DNA from: Actinomycetes bacterium
GTDB taxonomy: Bacteria; Actinomycetota; Actinomycetes; Prado026
Reading direction: 5' to 3'
NCBI GenBank assembly: GCA_025455945.1
Contig: JALOLN010000147.1
Span: forward strand, 1 to 5,596
DNA: 5,596 bases
Below the pieces are notes generated by a model, which saw nothing but the letters and a program-made list of their open reading frames with translations, was not told where the DNA came from and did no database searches. Positions within the stretch are counted from its first letter, which is position 1; the number at the start of each line of letters is the position of its first letter. A program made the translations under genes and the position numbers. This document shows positions 1-5,347 of the stretch, in pieces.

Positions 1-346
1 CCGACCGCCACGCCGGCAGCACAGCCGCCGACCACATCCAGCGGGTTGTGCGCCCCGAGGTAGACGCGGGCCAGGAGAACGCCCAACCCATCGAGGCCAG
101 CACGTGGCGCCCCGGCCGGAGGTGTACGGCAGGAGGATGACCACCATCGCCCCCGCGAGCACGGCGTGGCCGGACGGGTACGAGTCGAAGGCCAGCGGCA
201 CGTTGCGGAAGTGCCCACACGAGAGGTCCCCGCCGCAGATCGACGCGGCGGGACGCTCCCGGTCGACCAGCGCCTTCAGCACGTCGCGTTCCACGATCAG
301 CTTGGCCGGGATGAGCAGCACCAGAGCCAGGGCGGCGCGCCACCAT
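1..346 (-). pseudogene. PAP2-family phosphatase, 5'-truncated and frameshifted remnant
   Basis: All three PAP2 signature motifs are visible on the minus strand, but in three different frames. From 346 down to about 112 one frame gives a membrane segment (WWRAALALVLLIPAKLIVE), then KALVDRERP (the KX6RP motif) and SYPSGHA (PSGH motif, about 163-183). At about 107-112 the homologous reading moves to a second frame (RHVLASMGW). At about 80-85 it moves to a third (VLLARVYLGAHNPLDVVGG), which carries the RX5HX3D motif. Each shift looks like the net loss of one base next to a G/C run, and the two do not restore the frame. The 5' part of the gene is missing: homology stops where an insertion-sequence end begins at 347, and the 3' end runs off the window. 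PAP2 enzymes are membrane phosphatases acting on lipid phosphates such as phosphatidate or polyprenyl diphosphate. The exact substrate cannot be assigned. Base-call errors could explain the frameshifts but not the truncation. Confidence 0.8.
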
Positions 347-724
347 TGAATCCCCCCGGCATTGATGGAGGCTCCGAAGCCACGGGAGGCTTGGAGCATG
401 CCGGTACCGAGGAAGTATCCGAGCGAGCTGCGTGAGCGGGCGCAGCGGCTGGTCAGGGAGGCCCGCGAGCAGGATCCGGAGTTGTCGTTGAACGCCGCGG
501 TGCAGCGGATCGGTCCGCGGGTCGGGGCGAATCCGGACACGTTGCGCAGGTGGTGCAAGCGGGCCAATGTCGACGTTGACCGAGCACCGGGGACGACGAC
601 CGCGGACGCGAGGCGGATCAAGGATCTGGAGCGTGCGGTCGAGGAGCTGCGGCGGGCGAACGAGGTCCTGCTCGCGGCGTCCTCGTTCTTCTCGCGGGAG
701 CTCGACCCGCGACGGACGCGGTAG
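347..724 (+). mobile_element. IS3-family insertion sequence remnant (left end plus OrfA)
   Basis: The element begins with a TGA-type terminus (TGAATCCCCCCGGCATTGAT, 347-366), in the style of left inverted repeats of actinobacterial IS3-family elements, and is followed at once by an intact OrfA. It sits exactly where PAP2 homology on the other strand stops, so it appears to have inserted into that gene or accompanied its truncation. No matching right inverted repeat (expected form: GGAGNCTCC...CCGGGG...TTCA) and no OrfB catalytic core with DDE motif is visible in the following 320 bases, so the element looks 3'-truncated and unable to move by itself. The right boundary given is simply the end of OrfA; the true breakpoint is not determined. 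Confidence 0.7.
398..724 (+). CDS. IS3-family transposase OrfA (108 aa, orphan)
   Basis: The protein begins MPVPRKYPSELRERAQRLV, the usual opening of IS3-family OrfA helix-turn-helix proteins. The HTH region covers about residues 5-60 (NAAVQRIGPRVGANPDTLRRW holds the recognition part). An arginine-rich linker with PGTTTADARRIK follows, then a leucine-zipper-like coiled coil (residues 72-96, LERAVEELRRANEVLLAAS) and the typical SSFFSRELD tail. OrfA normally binds the element ends and is joined to OrfB by programmed -1 frameshifting to give the active transposase. I chose the ATG at 398 because a GGGAGG ribosome-binding site lies at 384-389 with 8-nt spacing, and because the 12 residues encoded upstream from 362 fall in the terminal repeat and do not look like OrfA. 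The frame is intact, but the partner OrfB is absent, so the product is probably non-functional for transposition. Confidence 0.85.
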   Translation: MPVPRKYPSELRERAQRLVREAREQDPELSLNAAVQRIGPRVGANPDTLRRWCKRANVDVDRAPGTTTADARRIKDLERAVEELRRANEVLLAASSFFSRELDPRRTR

Positions 725-902
725 TGAGCGCTCTCCGGGGTCGCTGGCATGGCCGCCTTCACCGCGGTGACCGGATTCTGCCCTCCCTGCTCCGTCCTCG
801 GCATCTCGACCGCTGCGCAGCCGAACGAGGGCTGACGTCCGGTCCTGCGGGCTGACTGCGGCGTCGAGCCCGGCAGCCAGCAGCGCGGCGCTCCGCCCGC
901 GT

Positions 903-928
903 CGGCCCGAGTTGCACGACTCGGGCCG
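903..928. repeat. Perfect inverted repeat, 10-bp arms, 6-nt loop
   Basis: CGGCCCGAGT (903-912) and ACTCGGGCCG (919-928) are exact reverse complements around the loop TGCACG. As RNA this would be a very stable hairpin. No T-run follows on the plus strand (TTCGACC follows) and no A-run precedes it, so it is not a classical intrinsic terminator, although actinobacterial terminators often lack a U-tract. It may end read-through from the IS remnant, or act as an operator: the loop overlaps the weak -35 candidate TTGCAC. Function is not decided by the sequence. Confidence 0.7.
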
Positions 929-981
929 TTCGACCTAGCCATACCGCCCCGCGCCGGTGTTGGCTGTCACCGACGGCCGAG

Positions 982-999
982 GCCGGGCGTCAGCCCGGC
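982..999. repeat. Perfect inverted repeat, 7-bp arms, 4-nt loop
   Basis: GCCGGGC (982-988) and GCCCGGC (993-999) pair exactly around GTCA, about 48 bases before the SDR start codon. It would form a compact GC-only hairpin, likely inside the 5' leader of the operon mRNA if transcription starts upstream. Such short GC arms arise easily by chance in DNA of this composition, so the structure is certain but its function is not. Confidence 0.45.
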
Positions 1000-1046
1000 G
1001 TGCGGTCTCGAGTGACCGGCGTCTCGACGAGTGGAGCGGGTGAGGG

Positions 1047-2138
1047 ATGAGCGCACTCCTCATGACCGGGTTCCCGGGTTTCCTCGGGTCAGCCCTGTTG
1101 CCGAAGATCCTGGCCCGCCGCGAGGGCAGCCACGCCTACTGCCTCGTGCAGGAGCACTGGGTGCAGCTCGCCACCGAGCGTCTGCAGGAGATCGAGGCGG
1201 CGCACCCCCACACCGCGGGCCGCATCTCGCTGATCGAGGGTGACATCACCATCCCGGGTCTCGGCATCGACTACGTCGACCGGGCCCGAGTCAACGACGT
1301 CACCGAGGTGTGGCACCTGGCGGCCGTCTACGACCTGGCCGTCCCGGAGAGCGTCGCCCGTCGGGTCAACGTCGAGGGGACGGCGCACGTCATCGAGTTC
1401 TGCCTGGGGTGCCCGGACTTCCGGCGCCTGCAGTACGTGAGCACGTGCTACGTGAGCGGCAACCACCACGGCGAGTTCGGGGAGGACGACCTCGACCTCG
1501 GGCAGGGCTTCCTCAACCACTACGAGGCGACCAAGTTCGAGGCGGAGGTCCTCGTCCGCCGGGCGATGAAGGCCGGCCTGCCCGCCACGATCTACCGGCC
1601 CGGGATCGTCGTCGGCGACTCCCGCACCGGTGAGACGCAGAAGTACGACGGCCCCTACATGTACGCCACGTACATGACCCGCCTCCCACGGGTCGCGCTC
1701 ATCCCCGGCGTTGGCGACTTCGACGTGGTGCGCGCGGGGCTCGTGCCGCGGGACTACGTCATCGGCGCCATGGACGTGCTGTCGGTGATGGACAAGTCGG
1801 AGGGGCGCACCTACGCCCTGACCGACCCGAACCCGCCGACCACCGGCGAGGTCGTGCAGATCCTGGCCGACTACCTCCATCGCAAGCCGGTCAGGGTCCC
1901 GCTGCCCCTCGGCCTGACCCGGGCGGTCGTCGCCCACGTGCCCGGCCTGGAGAAGCTGCTCGGGCTGCCGGCCGAGGCGCTGGACTACCTCGCGGCGCAG
2001 ACCACCTACTCCACGAAGAACACGGTGGCCGACCTGGAGGGCACGGGCGTGGAGTGCCCGCCGTTCGCGAGCTATGCCGAGCGCCTGCTGGACTACATGA
2101 CCGCCCACCCCGAGCACGGCGCCTCGGCGATGACGTGA
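1047..2138 (+). CDS. Extended SDR, NAD_binding_4 / fatty acyl reductase type
   Basis: This 363-aa protein is a cytosolic NAD(P)-dependent extended short-chain dehydrogenase. The Rossmann glycine motif is TGFPGFLG (residues 7-14). VWHLAAVYDL (88-97) and VNVEGT (108-112) follow, then catalytic S/T in YVSTCYVSG (130-138) and the YXXXK pair Y159/K163 in HYEATKFEAE. The substrate-side motif IYRPGIVVGDSRTGETQKYDGP (182-203) and the C-terminal region closely match, from memory, the N-terminal SDR half of bacterial fatty acyl-CoA reductases such as the Marinobacter enzyme. The second SDR half of those proteins is absent here. The start is the ATG at 1047, with GGAG at 1033-1036 as a modest ribosome-binding site. 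It lies 34 bp before the AAR-like gene and is probably co-transcribed with it. Likely roles (inference) are reduction of a fatty aldehyde to an alcohol or of an acyl thioester to an aldehyde. A sugar-type epimerase is less likely given the motifs. Confidence 0.85.
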   Translation: MSALLMTGFPGFLGSALLPKILARREGSHAYCLVQEHWVQLATERLQEIEAAHPHTAGRISLIEGDITIPGLGIDYVDRARVNDVTEVWHLAAVYDLAVPESVARRVNVEGTAHVIEFCLGCPDFRRLQYVSTCYVSGNHHGEFGEDDLDLGQGFLNHYEATKFEAEVLVRRAMKAGLPATIYRPGIVVGDSRTGETQKYDGPYMYATYMTRLPRVALIPGVGDFDVVRAGLVPRDYVIGAMDVLSVMDKSEGRTYALTDPNPPTTGEVVQILADYLHRKPVRVPLPLGLTRAVVAHVPGLEKLLGLPAEALDYLAAQTTYSTKNTVADLEGTGVECPPFASYAERLLDYMTAHPEHGASAMT

Positions 2139-2160
2139 CCGGCGCCGACCCGACCGACCG

Positions 2161-2166
2161 AAGGAG
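2161..2166 (+). promoter_or_regulatory. Ribosome-binding site of the AAR-like gene
   Basis: AAGGAG lies 6 nt before the GTG at 2173. This near-ideal Shine-Dalgarno fixes that GTG as the start, and it sits inside the 34-bp gap after the SDR stop, which supports independent strong initiation within one transcript. Confidence 0.8.
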
Positions 2167-2172
2167 CCGAGG

Positions 2173-4239
2173 GTGAACCGCGACAAGCCGTTCGTGATCG
2201 TCAATGTGAGCCTGGCCGGCTCCGACCGTGACTACGACGTGCACGAGTCGTTCCTCGAGCGCGACTTCCACCTGCGCCGGATCGGCACCAACGGCGACGT
2301 CCGGGCGGCGCAGGACCTCGTGGCGAAGTGGGCGGACGACGCCGACGTGATCGCGGTGACCGGGATCCGCGAGGCCCGGGCCATCGGGCTCTACGACGGC
2401 GACCTCGCAGCGGTGGAGAAGGTGAAGAAGGCCACCCGCATGGTGCCGGTGACCGACGGGCAGGCCCTCAGCGACGTCCTGCAGGAATGGTCGGTCCGGC
2501 ACGTCAACACGCTCATGCCGGGCTACTTCACCAACGCCCGCGTCGTCGTCCTGGGTGGCCGGAACCACAGCGGGACCATCCGGATCCTGCGCGAGTTCAC
2601 CGAGAACTTCGACTTCGCCGACCCGTTGCTCCGCGCGGACCTGCCCCGGCGCGCGGCGTCCGTGCCGCTGGTCGGGATGGCCACCGACGCCCTCGCCTGG
2701 CCGGCGCGGCGGGTGCCGACGTCCGTCACGTCGAGGATCAAGGGCCCCGGGCGGGGGATCAGCTCGGCGCTGACCCGCCGCGCCCTGGACGACTGCCATG
2801 TCATCGTGGCGACGTTCGAGGAGCTCGACGCCTTCGGGATCGACGACCTGCGCGGCAAGACGGTGGTCACCTCGGCGCTGTCCGACGCGCGGCTGGCCGA
2901 GCTCGCGGCCAAGGACGTCGACCTGGCGCTGGACTCCACCCCTCAGCCGTTCGACGTCACGGTCAACGCCGCCGTGCTCGAGGCGATGATGGTCGCCGCG
3001 TCGTCCAGCCCCCTCGGCCGGCTCACCAACGACGACCTGCTCGACATGGTCGTGGCCGCAGGACTGGAGCCCCGGCTGCTGTACCCGAACGGGTACCGCC
3101 GCCGGAGCCGGTTCGCGTTTGTCATCCACCCGCTGTCCCAGAGCTACTTCACCAGCGTGGAGCCGCTGCGGACCATCGAGAAGGTGGCACCGAGCGTCGT
3201 GATGGACGGCGTCGAGAAGGTCGTGGCCTACATGCCGCCGATGATGTACAGCCGGGTCACCGGGGTGCAGTCGCCGACCGGCGACGAGGCGGAGGGGTGG
3301 CTGATCACCGTCGGGGGCACGCCCAAGGAGCTCATGGCGCACAGCCCGGAGTTCACCTACGCCCGGCTGCTCGACGCTGCCGACAAGGCGAAGAAGCTGG
3401 GCGCCCAGGTCATGGGGCTCGGCGCGTTCACCAAGGTCGTCGGGGACGCCGGCGTCACGGTCGCCAAGCAGGCGCCGCTGCCGATCACGACCGGCAACAG
3501 CTACAGCGCCTCCGGAGCCCTCTGGGCAGCCCACGAGGCCATGGAGCGCCTCGGCCTGGCCGAGCAGGACGAGCACGGACGCATCGCCGGCAAGGCGATG
3601 GTGGTCGGCGCCACCGGGGCGATCGGCTCGGTGTGTGCCCGGCTGCTCGCGCTGGCCAGCGACGACCTGTACCTGATCTCGCCGGAGACTGCGAAGCTGC
3701 TCGCGCTCAAGGGCGAGCTGGAGAAGGAGAACCCGCGCGCGACGATCCACATCGCCGCGACACCGGGCGAGTTCCTGCCCGACATGGACATGATCGTCAC
3801 CGCCACCTCGGGCGCGGGCAAGAAGGTGCTCGACATCATGGCCGTCAAGCCCGGCTGCGTGATCACCGACGTCGCCCGCCCGCTGGACCTCTCCGCCGAG
3901 GACGTGGCGAAGCGTCCGGACGTGCTCGTCATCGAGTCGGGCGAGATCGAGCTGCCCGGCGAGGTCCGGATGAAGGACATCGGCCTGCCGCCGGGGGTCG
4001 CCTACGCCTGTCTCGCCGAGACCGTCGTGCTCGCGCTCGAGGGCCGCTTCGAGACGTTCACCGTCGGGCGCAACATCGAGTGGGAGAAGGTCAAGGAGAT
4101 CTACCGGCTCGGGCTCAAGCACGGCATGAAGCTGGCCGCGATCGCCGGCGTCAACGGTGTCTACACCGACGACGACCTGGCCCGCATCCGCGAGCTGGCG
4201 CTGGCCCGGCGCGCCGAGATGGCGGCTGCCGCCGGCTGA
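2173..4239 (+). CDS. Long-chain acyl-ACP reductase (AAR)-like protein with extra N-terminal half
   Basis: This 688-aa protein has two parts. Residues ~313-688 resemble cyanobacterial acyl-ACP reductase, which turns acyl-ACP (or acyl-CoA) into fatty aldehyde with NADPH. Shared landmarks are GLGAFT (415-420; AAR has LGGFT), TTGNSYSA (439-446; AAR has TTGNTHTA), the nucleotide-binding loop VVGATGAIGS (477-486; AAR has VVGATGDIGS), and YACLAETVVLALEG (611-624) with Cys613 aligned to the thioester-forming cysteine of AAR (FACFAEAMLLEFEG). FTVGRNIEWEKVKEI near the end also matches. Cyanobacterial AAR is about 340 aa, so the first ~312 residues are extra. That half has strand-like VVVLGGRNHSG (124-134) and CHVIVATFEELDAFGI (208-223), suggesting a second, degenerate Rossmann-like unit (inference). 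There are no signal or membrane segments. It probably forms an operon with the SDR upstream. No aldehyde-deformylating oxygenase is adjacent. AAR-type fold is confident; substrate is not. Confidence 0.8.
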   Translation: MNRDKPFVIVNVSLAGSDRDYDVHESFLERDFHLRRIGTNGDVRAAQDLVAKWADDADVIAVTGIREARAIGLYDGDLAAVEKVKKATRMVPVTDGQALSDVLQEWSVRHVNTLMPGYFTNARVVVLGGRNHSGTIRILREFTENFDFADPLLRADLPRRAASVPLVGMATDALAWPARRVPTSVTSRIKGPGRGISSALTRRALDDCHVIVATFEELDAFGIDDLRGKTVVTSALSDARLAELAAKDVDLALDSTPQPFDVTVNAAVLEAMMVAASSSPLGRLTNDDLLDMVVAAGLEPRLLYPNGYRRRSRFAFVIHPLSQSYFTSVEPLRTIEKVAPSVVMDGVEKVVAYMPPMMYSRVTGVQSPTGDEAEGWLITVGGTPKELMAHSPEFTYARLLDAADKAKKLGAQVMGLGAFTKVVGDAGVTVAKQAPLPITTGNSYSASGALWAAHEAMERLGLAEQDEHGRIAGKAMVVGATGAIGSVCARLLALASDDLYLISPETAKLLALKGELEKENPRATIHIAATPGEFLPDMDMIVTATSGAGKKVLDIMAVKPGCVITDVARPLDLSAEDVAKRPDVLVIESGEIELPGEVRMKDIGLPPGVAYACLAETVVLALEGRFETFTVGRNIEWEKVKEIYRLGLKHGMKLAAIAGVNGVYTDDDLARIRELALARRAEMAAAAG

Positions 4240-4260
4240 CCCGAGGCGGGGCCCGTCAGC
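4235..4260. terminator. Possible shared bidirectional terminator at convergent stops
   Basis: GCTGAC (4235-4240) and GTCAGC (4255-4260) are exact reverse complements around 14 GC-rich bases, and each arm contains the stop codon of one of the two convergent genes. Only 16 bp separate the genes, so any terminator must lie here or inside coding sequence. The arms are short, the loop long, and there is no T-run on either side. Part of the symmetry is simply TGA facing TCA. Weak evidence. Confidence 0.25.
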
Positions 4261-4522
4261 GTGGCGGGCGGCCGCGCCACGGCGAGGTGTTGCCCACCAT
4301 CGCCGCGATCGGCGGGAGCACCGCGGCCACGACCAGCGCGGCGACGCGTACCGGCTGCGGCGCGGGCACGAGGAAGCCGAACACGACGAGTGCCAGGCAC
4401 AGGCCCATGACCCGGAAGTACCGCCGTCGCCGGGCCCGGATGTCGGCCTCGAGCGCCTCGTGCTCGGTCGGGGTGACGATGTCGTAGACCGGCCGCTGCG
4501 GACGCGGTCGCGGCCACCTCAT
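4256..4522 (-). CDS. Small two-helix membrane protein, DUF3099-like
   Basis: This 88-aa protein has an arginine- and proline-rich cytosolic start, then DIVTPTEHEALEADIRARRRRYF, and two hydrophobic segments at about residues 38-54 (VMGLCLALVVFGFLV) and 57-77 (PVRVAALVVAAVLPPIAAMVGN). The order of an 'I-T' motif, a basic helix ending in RRRRYF, a first helix, and a second helix ending in A-V-L-P-P-I-A-A-M-V-G-N fits the actinobacterial DUF3099 family, whose function is unknown. Its ATG overlaps the stop of the GDPD-like gene by 4 bp (ATGA), so the two are almost certainly translationally coupled. The basic loop before the first helix predicts a cytosolic N terminus. Family assignment is from memory of the pattern; the membrane topology is seen directly. 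Confidence 0.7.
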   Translation of the reverse strand: MRWPRPRPQRPVYDIVTPTEHEALEADIRARRRRYFRVMGLCLALVVFGFLVPAPQPVRVAALVVAAVLPPIAAMVGNTSPWRGRPPR

Positions 4523-5322
4523 GCCAGGGCCTCGAGGACGGCGAGGTTGGCGGTCGTGATCCCGTCGGCGCCTCGGCGCACCGTCGTGGCCAGGGTCGCC
4601 GCGTCGTTGACCGGCCAGGCGAGCACGAGCAGGTCGCGGTCGTCGGCCCAGCCGACGAGCCGGGAGTCCACCAGGCCCTGGAACACCGACACCCCGGCGA
4701 TGGCCCGCTGCAGCTCGGCGTCGGCGCGCACCTGCCGGACGCCCTCGGGGAATCCGATGCTGAACAGCAGCGTCACGTCGGGCAGGTCACGGTGCAGCCG
4801 CAGCAGGGCCGCACGGTCGCGGCTCGACACCATCACCTCCCGATCACCCTGGCGGGGGGCCAAGAACGCGACGAGGTCGTCGAGGAACGCCTCGTCGTCC
4901 CGCTTGAGGTCCAGCTTGAGGACGTCGGCCGCTGCGGCGGCGTCCCACACCTCGGCCAGCGTCGGCCCCCGGAACAGGTGGTTGGAGAGCCAGCCCAGCG
5001 GCTGGTCCCGTCCGGCCACCAGCTCGCCGCGCACGGAGATCACGTCGGCCTCGACCACGTCGGCTCCGTGCTCCAGCGCCACTGCGAGCGTGTCGAGCCG
5101 GTTGGCCGCGTTGTGCGCCACCCCGAGCACCTCCGGGTAGCGGGCAGCCAGCTCCGGATCCAGGGCACGGTGGAACTGGTCCGGGGGCAGCCCCTGGGAG
5201 AAGTGCTGGGCGTGCGGCCAGAGGAGCAGCAGACCACCGCCGAGCAGGGCGGCAGCCGCGGCGGCGGCAACCCACCTCGGACGCCGCCGGCGAACCGGAT
5301 CCCCGGGTGCACCCGCGCTCAC
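4519..5322 (-). CDS. Membrane-anchored glycerophosphodiester phosphodiesterase-like protein
   Basis: Starting at GTG 5322 the product is 267 aa. A basic RRRRPRW stretch and a hydrophobic segment (about residues 17-34, AAAAAALLGGGLLLLW) form a signal anchor, placing the domain outside the cytosol. The GDPD TIM-barrel signs follow: GVAHNAANRLDTLAVALEHGADVVEADV (residues 67-94, with His70, Glu91, Asp93), KLDLK (136-140), LAWPVND (234-240) and GADGITTANL (251-260). Ordinary GDPDs have HRG, ENT and a second catalytic His in HD; here these positions read HN, no ENT, and GRD (Arg105). It may act on a phospholipid-derived or other diester, or have lost GDPD activity. Start choice: AGGA at 5330-5333 lies 7 nt from GTG 5322, while the longer frame from ATG 5382 would overlap the divergent monooxygenase and adds residues of no domain character. 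The gene is coupled to the DUF3099-like gene downstream. Confidence 0.75.
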   Translation of the reverse strand: MSAGAPGDPVRRRRPRWVAAAAAAALLGGGLLLLWPHAQHFSQGLPPDQFHRALDPELAARYPEVLGVAHNAANRLDTLAVALEHGADVVEADVISVRGELVAGRDQPLGWLSNHLFRGPTLAEVWDAAAAADVLKLDLKRDDEAFLDDLVAFLAPRQGDREVMVSSRDRAALLRLHRDLPDVTLLFSIGFPEGVRQVRADAELQRAIAGVSVFQGLVDSRLVGWADDRDLLVLAWPVNDAATLATTVRRGADGITTANLAVLEALA

Positions 5323-5347
5323 CACTCCATCCTGACAGGCTGGTGCA

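Larger units (their letters stand above)
725..1046. other. Gene-free interval between IS remnant and SDR-AAR operon
   Basis: I see no convincing coding region in either direction over about 320 bases. A short plus-strand frame starting MAAFTAVTGF near 749 weakly recalls the start of IS3 OrfB proteins (M-V-A-F-I), but homology does not continue and it stops at about 834. The interval should contain the promoter of the downstream operon. No clear -35/-10 pair stands out; TTGCAC (912-917) with TAGCCA (936-941) at 18-nt spacing is only a weak candidate. It also holds two perfect inverted repeats (listed separately) and a direct repeat TCTCGA at 1006-1011 and 1022-1027, 16 bases apart, just before the SDR start. 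Confidence 0.6.

Noticed and set aside
104..435. Two small plus-strand frames across the PAP2 remnant and IS end
   Set aside because: The opposite strand shows PAP2 motifs, and the IS terminus lies inside one of these frames. Neither has a domain signature.
749..834. Short frame starting MAAFTAVTGF as a possible OrfB start
   Set aside because: The resemblance to IS3 OrfB is limited to a few residues, with no continuation, no DDE core and an early stop.
936..941. TTGCAC/TAGCCA as promoter of the SDR operon
   Set aside because: The match to consensus is only partial and lies inside GC-rich DNA with a palindrome overlapping the -35. It is not strong enough to list as a promoter.
1089..2204. 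371-codon minus-strand open frame opposite the SDR gene
   Set aside because: It has low-complexity composition rich in R, V, H, D and G with no recognisable motif; the plus strand carries a full set of SDR motifs.
1891..4122. 743-codon open frame on the minus strand, opposite the AAR-like gene
   Set aside because: It is the antisense shadow of a GC3-rich gene: the product is dominated by R, H, D, G, V and A without domain motifs, while the opposite strand has clear AAR homology and a strong ribosome-binding site.
2328..4487. 719-codon plus-strand frame overlapping the AAR-like gene
   Set aside because: Its sequence is G/R/A/P repeats typical of an out-of-frame reading of GC-rich coding DNA. 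It runs past the real stop into the convergent gene and has no ribosome-binding site.
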